Source: Zygnema cylindricum
Taxonomy: Eukaryota; Streptophyta; Zygnematophyceae; Zygnematales; Zygnemataceae
Direction of reading: 5' to 3'
Length of the DNA: 12,699 nucleotides
NCBI GenBank assembly: GCA_037447655.1
Contig: JBBHKE010003528.1
Location: 99,216 to 111,914, forward strand
Part shown: piece by piece, positions 1-8,040 of the stretch
Position numbering within the stretch: position 1 is the first letter of the stretch
Layout of the letters: the number at the start of each line of letters is the position of its first letter
Notes under the pieces: generated by a model
Databases searched by the model: none
What the model was told of the DNA's origin: nothing
What the model saw: the letters and a program-made list of their open reading frames with translations, nothing else
Program-made: the position numbers and the translations under genes

Positions 1-1030
1 GACGCTAACTTTAGCATTTATTCTTGTGGCTCAGGTGCTTTTTTTAATTATCGTTGCTATTTTTGTTGATGACCTCATCCTTGTTGGTCCGTCTTTTTCT
101 GATTTTTTTAGCGTTAAACTCCTTTTTCAACGTCATTTTGACATGAGTGACCTCGGTGAACTCACATACTACCTTGGAATCCAAGTCATCCGTAATCGCT
201 CGGCTAAGACACTTTGCCTCTCCCAGGAAACCTTTGTCTTTGATCTCCTTGACCGTTTTGGTATGGCGGATTGCTCTTCTATCTCCACCCCTTTGGATGC
301 CAATTCTTCTCTTGTCCCCTCAACCGACACCCTCCTCTCCCCTCCGCTCCATGCCACTTAGCGCTATATGGTTGGCGCTCTTATATATGCCATGCAAGCC
401 GCTCGGCCAGATATTGCTACAGCTGTTACAAAACTTAGTCAATTTCTTCAGAGGCCTTCTCCAGATCATCTTGTGGCTGCTAAATGAGTCTTTAGGTATC
501 TGCAAGGCACTAAATCCTTTTGCCTCACTTACTCCTCCTCTGGTTCTGCTGCCCTCTTCGGCTTTGTTGACTCGGATTGGGCGCAAGATGAGCTTTCCCG
601 CCGTTCTACTACAGGCTCGTGTTTTTTCTTGGGGAATGGGCTTATCTCTTTGTCTTGCAGAAAACAACCTACTACAGCTTGCTCCAGTACTGAGGCCGTA
701 TACATGGCTGCCTGCCATGCCGCTAAGGAAGCTGTTTGGCTTTGAACCCTTCTCACCAATCTTGATTTTCCTCCACCCGGACCCACTCCCATCTTTTCCG
801 ACTCTCAAGGTGCCCTTGCTTTGATCAAGAATCCAGTTCACCACAAGCGCACCAAGCACATCGACATCCAATATCACTATTCTTGGGAGCGTGTCGAGGA
901 TGGAACCCTTCAATTTCTCTATGTGAAATCTGTGGATCAGGTTGCTGACTTTCTCACCAAAGCTCTTCATCGCCCCCATTTTGAGCAGCATCGTTTCTCC
1001 TCCGGCCTTCGTCTTCCACCTTCCTCCTAA
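1..1030 (+). pseudogene. Ty1/copia pol remnant, RT C-terminus and RNase H (copia-A)
   Basis: This is the 3' end of a copia polyprotein; the rest lies beyond the left edge. The RT active-site box reads F-V-D-D (62-73) and is followed by the copia segment with SDLGELTYYLGIQV. RNase H follows, with the D-S-D-W motif near 569-580, STEAVYMAACHAAKEAVWL near 689-742, and the C-terminal KNPVHHKRTKHIDI near 830-870. The frame ends at TAA 1028-1030. It is broken: the first 15 codons match in frame 1 and the rest in frame 2, so a frameshift lies in the T run at 39-45. In-frame stops are TAG 359, TGA 485 and TGA 743, all explicable as C-to-T changes of CAG or CGA. RT copies the element's RNA and RNase H removes the template; this copy cannot make either. 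A polypurine tract and LTR follow directly, which fixes orientation. The copia assignment is firm; the lineage within copia is not determined. Confidence 0.93.
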
Positions 1031-1083
1031 TTCTTCCAATAACCCTTTATTTTACATCTAAATTTTTCCTTTGTAGTTTTAGA

Positions 1084-1094
1084 TTGAGGGGGGG
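1084..1094 (+). promoter_or_regulatory. Polypurine tract of copia-A
   Basis: TTGAGGGGGGG lies immediately before the LTR-start motif TGTTAAGG and 54 bases after the pol stop. A T-rich stretch precedes it, as is usual upstream of plant retrotransposon PPTs. It primes plus-strand DNA synthesis in this family. Position and composition are seen; the role is known for the family. Confidence 0.8.
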
Positions 1095-1134
1095 TGTTAA
1101 GGGTAATTTCTGGTCAGTTTACATACGTCAACCT

Positions 1135-1254
1135 TAGTCACATTTTGTCTTAGGTCAACCGAGCCCGTACTCCACTTATTCAAGTACGGTCTCGTCCACT
1201 TAGTCTTTTGTCCTATGTGAACAAAACCTTACTCCACTTATTCAAGTGCGGTCT
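1135..1254 (+). repeat. Tandem direct duplication in U3 of the copia-A LTR
   Basis: Two units begin with TAGTC at 1135 and 1201. Their best-conserved parts, 1168-1192 and 1230-1254, match at 24 of 25 bases; the remainder of the units is looser. They lie 150-270 bases upstream of the TATA box, where enhancer-like repeats are common in plant LTRs. A regulatory role is inference. Confidence 0.75.
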
Positions 1255-1400
1255 AATAATTGTACTTTTAATCTTAATCTTTCCTTTTCTTTTCGTCAGT
1301 CAACTTTGTTTAATAGATTTGGTCTTTGTGTAGCCGCCCAAGTCTACTTTGTGTAGCGTAGTTCAGTACTATCTACAATAATTAGCATTTTGTAACTTTG

Positions 1401-1410
1401 TATAAAAGGA
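1401..1410 (+). promoter_or_regulatory. TATA box of the copia-A LTR
   Basis: TATAAAAGGA is a good match to the plant TATA consensus and sits near the expected U3/R boundary of the LTR. It would drive transcription towards higher coordinates, that is, into the opposite-strand gag relic. Confidence 0.6.
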
Positions 1411-1479
1411 TCTCGTTTCATAATAATATTATCAATCTCGATCACACAATTCAAATGTTTTGACTCTCTCTACCTTTTA

Positions 1480-2489
1480 TTATGGCGTCCAATAATCCTA
1501 CTCCTATAATAGTGTCTCGGTTTCTTGCAGAAGTGACATTATCCTCCTCGAGAAGTTCCTCTCCCCTGTCTATCAAATCTGCCACCTCCTTGTCCTCTTC
1601 CACCAAAGTTTTGATAAGGATCTTTCCCTCTCTCCTCATCATGCTTCTGCGAATCAGCTCTTGGAGACAATGCTTGAACACTTAGACTCCCTCTCCTAAG
1701 CTCTATGGTGCTATCTTTCACTAAAATTATTCCCATTGTGTCATCCTAATTCCAATTGCTATCTCCTATGTCTTGCAATCGGTAAATGATATTCTCATAC
1801 TCTTCAAGTAGTTCCATCATTAATGTGTTCACTCTTTTTCTCTCAGACCACGAGTTACCTGCACTCTCTAACTCTTCAAATAATCCTCCTAAATCATTGC
1901 AATAATTATTTATACTTCTTCCTTTATAAGTATAAGCTGCAATCTTATTTTTGGCCAACTGTTGTTGCTACAATGATCCACTCTTATATTTTTTAACTAG
2001 TGATATCCAAATCTGAGATGAACATTTGACATGCATAAGGGGAATGGCAATGCCCTTTGCTACACTTTTAAGAAATAAGAGCTTAACAACCTTGTCTTTG
2101 CAGTTCCACTTTTCATACTCTCATCTTTCGGTCTGAACCCTTGTCGCCGTTTTTGGTGGTGCTGCTGCCGGTATCGCCTTCGACAATGGTGTCACATGAG
2201 TTGCAACTCCTTCCTTTTCTCTTTCCATGACAATCTCTTCTCCTTCCTCATCTTCATCCTCGGTGATGGTGGCAGCTGTTCTACCAACTGTAGAGGCGGA
2301 GGTGCAAGAAATACGTGTCCCTCCAAACCCAGGTGGATGTGGGCATCGAATTTGTCCAGCCACTATGCCCCATAGATGCTTCTCAAATAGTTCTCCCTCC
2401 ATCATCATTTCCCAATAAAGAAAGTCTAATCCATCAAATATGGGCACCCTAGAGGGTGGGCCCATAACCGGAAATTTTGTGGTCTCCAT
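1480..2489 (-). pseudogene. Ty1/copia gag remnant (copia-B)
   Basis: On the minus strand a single reading frame runs from ATG at 2489 and keeps gag features in order. Near the N-terminus are P-x-F-D-G and YW, then HLWGIV (DUF4219-like). A UBN2/gag core follows, with IWISLVKKYKSGS, then ERKRVNTLMMELLEEYENI. An Arg/Gly-rich basic stretch comes next, and finally a CCHC zinc knuckle starting C-x2-C-x4-H (about 1512-1538) whose last Cys is lost. Gag packages element RNA into virus-like particles. Four in-frame stops break it: TGA 2121-2123, TAG 1968-1970, TAG 1746-1748 and TAA 1539-1541. No frameshift is needed over about 950 bases, so the relic is moderately young. An acidic run (EDEDEEGEE) in the N-terminal third is unusual for copia gag. 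The relic ends next to the copia-A LTR, which suggests it was split by that insertion. Confidence 0.88.
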
Positions 2490-2930
2490 TGACCCACAGA
2501 ATGAGCAGCTTATGTAAAGCCTCTAAGAAAATATTTGCCCCTTCTACTTTCCCGCTGAATAAGCACCGCCAAGGCACACAAATCTTTTGACCACTCTCAA
2601 CCCTGTTAGGACAAGACTCTCCTGAATCAAACGCAAAAAGAATCACTCAATTTGCTCACCTGAGCAGTAAGTTATGGTTGGTCAAAGATGACCTTTTTAG
2701 TTACAAGCTCTCTTAGAGAGAGAGGTACCTAAATTTTACTAAGTCTTGGTCTTCCTACTCACGACTACCTACTACTAAACCCTAGTCTAATAGGAACACT
2801 ATATAGTACAAGAAGTTACAATGGACGATGTACTTATTGTACGATCATTGTATGACAAGGTCTACAAGGTGACACTTGTCAAATCGGAAGCCATGGTTCC
2901 TCCTCTCATCTTCTCCGGTATCAAATAATG
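2490..2930 (-). other. Possible leader or LTR remnant upstream of copia-B gag
   Basis: This stretch precedes the minus-strand gag start and has no recognisable coding sequence. It holds the palindrome ACTATATAGT (2798-2807), a telo-box-like AAACCCTA (2777-2784) and a CTCTCT/AGAGAG inverted repeat near 2710. These would suit a 5' leader or promoter region, but I found no primer-binding site complementary to initiator tRNA on the minus strand. The assignment rests on position only. Confidence 0.3.
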
Positions 2931-3139
2931 TGGCGCCAAGTGGCACCGCGTGACGATAGATCTGTACGCCGCCAAAATCTCACTTCGCGTGGCGGCTATA
3001 ATGCCGGCCGTCAGATCAAAACATATTTTACACGGTTCAGATTCGCGTACATGCAGGAATTGCTCCTTTTGGTTAGTGTGCTGTTAATTAGCTATTGCAT
3101 TAATGTTTATATATTAATGAAACCTGTCATGTGTATCGT
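2931..3139. other. Unassigned intergenic sequence
   Basis: The first half is GC-richer, with repeated GGCGCC/GGCACC/GGCGGC-type words; the second half is AT-rich. The 72-codon open frame here has no recognisable domain. No feature can be supported. Confidence 0.5.
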
Positions 3140-3210
3140 TTCGTAACGCCTTAATGGTTAAGGCGTTAGGCTATAGAGAATCTAGAGGTCGCAGGTTCAA
3201 CTCTAGACTT
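3140..3210 (+). repeat. tRNA-like Pol III promoter head, probably a SINE fragment or tRNA pseudogene
   Basis: An A-box-like segment (GCCTTAATGGTT, 3148-3159) and a B-box-like segment (GGTTCAACTCT, 3194-3204) lie 46 bases apart start to start, as in tRNA genes and tRNA-derived SINEs. The surrounding words (GGTTAAGGCGTT, GAGGTCGCAGGTTC) are typical of SINE heads. It does not fold as a normal tRNA: the T stem does not pair and there is no acceptor stem. Instead there are two perfect hairpins, 3144-3153 with 3157-3166 (10 bp, 3-base loop) and 3181-3187 with 3201-3207 (7 bp, 13-base loop). A SINE tail and target duplication were not found, so the downstream limit is unknown. Confidence 0.5.
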
Positions 3211-3356
3211 AAATCATTTTAGCAAAATACCCTTTACTTCAAAAACTGCCACTTTCTAAATATTGCGGCAGCCATGACGCGCCTTTGATCCTCACTCTCT
3301 TTCTTTAAAGCAAAATTAAAATAGGGAAGTGAACTATTAATTACCTCTTTTCAACA
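3211..3356. other. Unassigned AT-rich sequence before the gypsy relic
   Basis: No domain or repeat was recognised. It may contain the body of the SINE-like element, or decayed gag/protease sequence of the following gypsy element. Confidence 0.4.
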
Positions 3357-5391
3357 TTATGGTATGGCACCCTTCATTTATTACCGCTTGGAGACCATGA
3401 AGTAATCTTTCGGGAAACCGTGGCTACAAAAGTGGAACCTAACGATCGATTGGAGAAGTGGCGACATGAGAGTTAGGAAACGTGAAAAAGAGTTTGAGGT
3501 AAATGCGGGAGCGAGTGGTAAAGGATCGGAAGAGGGACGCCTGCTTTCGGCCTTACAGTTGAAAAAGGCACTCAGGAAAGGGGAGACAATTGGTATGGCG
3601 ATTGTCCAACCTATGGAGGAGGCGAAGGAAGGGGTTCCGAAAGAATGGAGTAAAAAAGACCCCGACTTCGACTCGAAAAAGGGTGACGACATCGGAAAGA
3701 CTTTTGTAGAGGCCCTTGAAGTCGTGACAAAACTTCTCGAGGAGTATGTTGATGTTTTTCACCCGAAGCTCCTAGAAGGCTTACCTTTGAAGCGCGAAGT
3801 AGACCATAAGATAAAGCTTATTCCCGAAGCGGTACCCCCGGCAAATCGGATGTACAAGATGAGCTACACGAAATTAGATGAACTCAAAAAGCAACTTGCG
3901 GAGTTGGTCGAAGTCGGAGCAATCGAACCGAGCAAGTCACCGTATGAAGCCTCCGTCTTGATGGAGGTTTTCAGATGTGTGTGGACTACCGCGGGCTAAA
4001 CAAGCTAACAATGAAAAATGCGTACCCTCTACCGAGGATAGACGAATTGTTGGATTGACTACGAGGTGTTAAATACTTTTCGAAGATAGACCTCCGAAGT
4101 GGCTATCACCAAATCAGAATTGCTGAGGAAGATGTGGAAAAGACAGCATTTAGAACTCGGTACGATCATTTCCAATTTCGGGTTATGTCGTTCGGATTGA
4201 CCAACGCACTGACAACCTTTATGCATTTGAAGAATTCCATCTTTCGGCAATATTTGGACGCCGTCGTAATTGTCTTATTGGACGACATCTTGGTGTATAG
4301 CAAGACGCTGGAGGATCATATGGAGCACCTGCGAATGGTATTACAAGTCCTTTGGGAGAATAAGTTGTACGCGAAGAAGAGTAAATGTGACTTCTTGAAG
4401 GAGAAAATTGAGTTTTTGGGTCATGTGGTGAGCCACGATGGAATCGCAGTGGATCCCAACAAAACTAGGGCGGTGAAGTAGTGGCCGCAGCCGACGAACA
4501 TTATAGAGTTACGAAGATTTCTTGGATTATGCTCCTACTATCGCCGTTTTGTCGAAGGTTTTGCAAAAATTGCTGCACCACTCACCGAATTACTTAAAAA
4601 TGACGTGCCCTACGAGTGGCACACGGCGCAAAGGCAGCATTTGACACGCTAAAGGAGCGGTTGGTTATAGCCCCTGTGTTAGGTGTGCGAGACCCGAAAT
4701 TACCTTGGACCATAATCACCGACGCTAGCGATAAGGCTATTGGAGCGATCCTTATGCAAGATCAAGGAAAAGGCCTTCAACCCATTGCCTACGATTGTCG
4801 GAAACTAAAGGCAGTAGAGCTTAAATGGGCCACCTATGAAAAGGAGACAATCGCCATTATTAATTCTCTGGAAGTTTGGAAATGTTACGTCTAACGGAAG
4901 CGGATCACAATCATCACCAATCACCATGCCCTTTTGTATCTCCAGACACAGCCAAAGTTGTCAAAGTCACAAGTTCGATGGATGACATTTCTTCAGACTT
5001 TCGGACCAGAGTAAACTATTGAATATAAACCGGGCAAGACAAACCTGGCCGATGCGCTGTCAAGAAGACCCGGAGTAGCTGCGCCAATAACAGAGAAATG
5101 ATCGCAAGCATCGCAAGATGGGAACGTAGACTCGTTGTAAAAGAACATTGCAGCGTCGGGCGCAGCGTAGGATCCGAAACTCAGCGCAGTGACTAGAACA
5201 ATACAAGTGGACGAACAGTGGTTAAGTAAGATCAATGCCGCATATGTCCAAGACAAGACAATCAAGGAACTCCTTAAACGGAAGGTATTAGTTCGAACCG
5301 CCAATGGTATGTGGCAGTATTGACCAAGTCAGACAACAAGACTTTACGTTCGACAAACCAGGAGTTACGTCACTCGATACTTTAAATGAGT

Positions 5392-5514
5392 CATGACGAG
5401 CAGCTCAGTGGACATTTCGGTCGGGATTAAACAACTGTACGTGTCGCTGAGACGTATTATTGGCAGAACATGACTCGGGACATTGCGGAGTATGTCTGGA
5501 CATGTGATACGTGT
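5392..5514 (+). other. Integrase HHCC zinc-binding domain within the gypsy relic
   Basis: All four ligands survive: His at 5392 and 5413, Cys at 5503 and 5512, giving H-x6-H-x29-C-x2-C. The segment reads in frame 1. TAA at 5428 interrupts it, and another TAA at 5383 lies just before it. This domain helps multimerise integrase and bind LTR ends in the family. Confidence 0.85.
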
Positions 5515-6469
5515 AACAGAAATAAATCGAAATCGGGTCACCAAGGTCTATTACAACCATTTCCGATACTATCCATTTCTTGGGAGACAATTTTGATCGA
5601 TTTTATCGTTGCTCTTCTATTGACCCGGGAAGGCTATGACCCCATTTTGGTTGTCGTGGATTGTTTGACGAAAATGGCCCATTTCCTATCAACGACAACC
5701 ACATCCACATCGCGCGACGTGGCAGACTTGTTATTTTGAGAGATATTCCGCCATCACGGACTTCGAAGAGGATCTTCAACGACCGTGATCAAAAATTTGT
5801 GAGCCACTTTTGGAGGAGTCTATTCAAGCTATATGGAACGCAGTTGGCCATGTCTATAGCTTATCACCCTTAGACCGACAGTTAGACCGAAAGGGTGAAT
5901 CGGACTTTGGAGGAGGCTTTGCGGGCTTATGTATTAACGCACCAAACAGATTGGGTGAACCATTTGACGATAATTGAGGTGGCGTACAACAGTGCGGTGC
6001 ACTAGTCCACGAATGCTACACTATTTTCCCTTAATGACCAATATCCCACCCTTCCCCAAAATTTATTGGCACCGGATTGCCCTACACCCGCAACTCTAAG
6101 TTCTACCAAAACGCTGCAAGAGAATCTTGAAAAGGTGATGACGGCGCTCCGGAATGCAAAAGACCGTTAAAAGGCGCAGGCCGATTCTCGCCGGAAAGAC
6201 ATCATATTCTGCGTGGGTGATAAGGTTCACCTTAATATCGCAAACTTGTCATTACCGGGTGCTCTCTCAAAGAAATTGGCATCGAAATTTATGCGCCCGT
6301 TAATTATTTTGTCAAAGGTGGGAGAAGTGGCCTATTGGTTGGATACACCGAAGGACTTGCATATCCACAATATTTTACATGTTTCCCTACTGAAGCCATT
6401 TCATAACCTTGATTCGATTTTTCCTAATCGACGCCCACATACCCCTTTGCCACCAATTCAGGGTACCTT

Positions 6470-6640
6470 GGACGAGTACGAGGTTAAAGACATCCTTCTG
6501 TCGCGTCGCTCTCGGAACTCTAACTCCACACAATATTTGGTGCGTTGGAAGGGCTACGTCTTGAAGACGACTCTTGGGTGAACAAGGAAGATCTATATTC
6601 CCCTGAGTTAGTGCGCCGGTTTACACAGAGTGCGGACACT
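6470..6640 (+). other. Chromodomain at the C-terminus of the gypsy integrase relic
   Basis: YEVKDILLSRR and YLVRWKGY are followed, after a one-base frame change near 6558, by EDDSWV and a segment ending SPELVRRFTQ. In chromoviruses this domain reads histone marks and biases insertion towards heterochromatin. Its presence separates this relic from non-chromoviral gypsy lineages such as Athila or Ogre. The clade within chromoviruses was not determined. Confidence 0.85.
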
Positions 6641-6746
6641 CGACTTCACCGGGGGAGCAGTCACATTCGACGCAATGAAAAAACCGATCACAATATCACA
6701 ACCATCGTGATCATATTGGGGACAAAACAAAAAAACGTGGCAGCGG

Positions 6747-7114
6747 TGTTAACGAACCGCAACGCTATGGTTGCGAAACCACCGAAGCGAGGCATATTCG
6801 CGGCTCCGTCAGAGGATCGCAGCACCATCGCTGCGCTGACAGGAGAGCGCAACGACGCAAGTTTGTTTCGCTACATTGGTGATAACGAAACCTTGGGTTC
6901 GTCACATCAGCGCAATTTACCAAATGTTGGACGGTGCAATACCCTCGCACGCTACGAGGGTTGGAAAAGTCCAGCATTAAAACCCTCACCCTTCGCGGTT
7001 AAGACTGCCATCAGCCTTCATGAACCACCTAGTCGAAATAGTTTGGAGATTGCTTCGCTCTACACAGCTAGCTTACCTTCTCTTCTTAAACTATCTGAAT
7101 TATCTTGTACAACA
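6747..7114 (+). repeat. LTR-like block following the gypsy pol
   Basis: It starts TGTTAACG about 105 bases after the chromodomain and ends ...GTACAACA, giving matched TGTT/AACA termini over 368 bases. The A-rich stretch with AAAAAAACG (about 6724-6737) could be a weak polypurine tract; a start at TGGCAGCGG (6739) is an alternative. Inside are two short inverted repeats of identical geometry, 6758-6775 and 6818-6835. The assignment rests on position and termini, since no second copy is available for comparison. Confidence 0.5.
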
Positions 7115-7121
7115 GCATTTA

Positions 7122-7575
7122 TGGCGTCTTCGTCCTCTCCACCAACGAAAAAGATGAGGCTTGTACGGGTAGGGCTAAACGAAGTAACCGTCCGGATCGA
7201 TTGTTAGCGGCGGGAGAGGTGATGGTAGAGGCAGACCTTAGGAAGGAGGTAGAAGCAGGACTAGAACCGGCACAGGGAGTGGCGTAAGGGGCACAGCAAG
7301 CTGGCGGCCATTCCGCCGCAACCCAAGGCACTAGCGGGGGTACTAGAGGAAGAGGAGGACCATGTTCGAGAGGGAATCACTGGGAGACGCTTGGCATCGA
7401 CAGAATTTTATATTGAGCTTTTTGAAATCGATGTGAGCAGCTTTAAAATCCACTTGACAGTTTGCGACAAGACTTCGAGGAGTACCGTGAGGAGACATAT
7501 GACATGCTCTGGCAATTGAAGTTTCCGTGAGTAAGCAAGGTTCAGCGGGACGTTGAATCCTTAATGGGAGGCACT
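7122..7575 (+). pseudogene. Possible gypsy gag N-terminal remnant
   Basis: An ATG at 7122 opens MASSSSPPTKKMRL. After a frame change, frame 1 gives a basic, Gly/Arg-rich section and then a hydrophilic helical segment containing LDSLRQDFEEYREETYDML (about 7456-7515). Stops occur at 7285, 7414, 7423, 7441 and 7528. The composition is like the N-terminal part of a gypsy Gag, but no zinc knuckle or diagnostic Gag motif is visible. It sits immediately after the LTR-like block, where gag belongs, although no primer-binding site is seen in the 7 bases between. It could equally be unrelated decayed coding sequence. Confidence 0.35.
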
Positions 7576-7585
7576 GTAACAGGGT

Positions 7586-8001
7586 TTTTAGGGTTGAGTG
7601 CTTAGTGGCTAGAAACTAGGCTACTATAGTTGCGGTTGCATAGCAACGCACTTGCGATTCCAGTCCAGCGCAACGTAGCAGCATAGCAACTTAGAAGAAT
7701 AGCGTAGCGCCGCTGAGCAATGCAGCGTGGAAGTATAGTAACGCCGCAGAATGTAGATTTAATGATATAGTTTTAGAAGGATATTTTGGATAAATCTCAA
7801 CTGATCGTGAAGGTCCACGTGTACACTTGTACATTATTAGGTTGACTAGCAACTAGTTTGTTTAAATAGTGGAGCAGACATAGTAAAAAGATAGACTCTT
7901 TGAGTAGACATTTTTAGTGAACTGTCAACTTGTAATCTCCCTCCTGATTAATAAAGCTTGGCCTTTATTTGTGGGTGTTGTGTTCTCGTGTTGTTGCTAC
8001 A
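7586..8001 (+). repeat. LTR-like block, possibly the divergent 5' LTR of copia-C
   Basis: The start (TTAGGGTTGAGTGCT, 7589-7603) matches the start of the copia-C 3' LTR (TTAGGATTGAGTACT, 9237-9251) at 13 of 15 bases. A TATA-like TTTAAATAG (7861-7869) and a polyadenylation-type AATAAA (about 7949) follow in LTR order, and a CA at 8000-8001 could be the end. The interior does not align visibly with the 9235-9794 LTR, so this may be a different family. The part at 7620-7760 is rich in GCAACG/GCGTAGC words. Confidence 0.35.
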
Positions 8002-8040
8002 GGGAGATCCTTGGAGCTTTTTGCTGTGCATTGTGGTATT

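Larger units (their letters stand above)
1095..1446 (+). repeat. 3' LTR of copia-A
   Basis: The LTR starts with TGTTAAGG directly after the polypurine tract. A TATA box (TATAAAAGGA) lies at 1401-1410, and upstream of it the U3 part holds a direct duplication of about 66 bases. The right end is uncertain: CA dinucleotides at 1445-1448 (in CACACA) or at 1452-1453 are both possible. No second LTR is in the window to compare, and no target duplication can be tested. Sequence after about 1480 belongs to a gag relic on the other strand, so the LTR must end before that. Confidence 0.75.
3357..6640 (+). pseudogene. Ty3/gypsy chromovirus pol remnant
   Basis: The order protease-RT-RNase H-integrase-chromodomain identifies a Ty3/gypsy chromovirus. 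The protease tail (LPLGDHEVI, then PWL and IDWRSGDMRV) is at about 3375-3480. RT follows from EGLPLKREVDHKI through [26 protein letters not shown] and the active site L-L-D-D (4275-4286). RNase H has IITDAS (about 4710) and ends with YKPGK and ADALSRRP. Integrase shows a zinc finger H-x6-H-x29-C-x2-C (5392-5514), and catalytic Asp 5599, Asp 5781 and Glu 5889 in D,D(35)E spacing. The chromodomain, about 6470-6640, has YLVRWKGY. At least six frame changes occur, near 3411, 3960, 4629, 5355, 5760 and 6558. The one at 3960 also removes the few codons before the CVDY region. About fifteen in-frame stops are present, so no product is possible. Gag and most of the protease are missing upstream. Confidence 0.95.

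Noticed and set aside
147-1039. Long open frames overlapping copia-A (147-824 plus, 320-1039 minus)
   Set aside because: They lie in other frames of the RT/RNase H relic, which carries clear family motifs in frame 2; these proteins show no domain.
1482-1685. Plus-strand ATG with a Ser-rich 67-residue frame after the copia-A LTR, looking like a gag start
   Set aside because: The complementary strand carries gag basic region and zinc-knuckle residues in the same frame as the upstream gag domains, so this is a shadow.
2928-3146. 72-residue plus-strand frame
   Set aside because: No recognisable domain, mixed base composition, and no neighbouring gene features.
3140-3215. Functional tRNA gene
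   Set aside because: A and B boxes are present, but T-stem pairing fails and there is no acceptor stem; a pseudogene or SINE head is more likely.
6545-7207. 220-residue frame taken as a single gene
   Set aside because: Only its first 30 or so residues are chromodomain sequence after a frameshift; the rest reads through the untranslated region and the LTR-like block.
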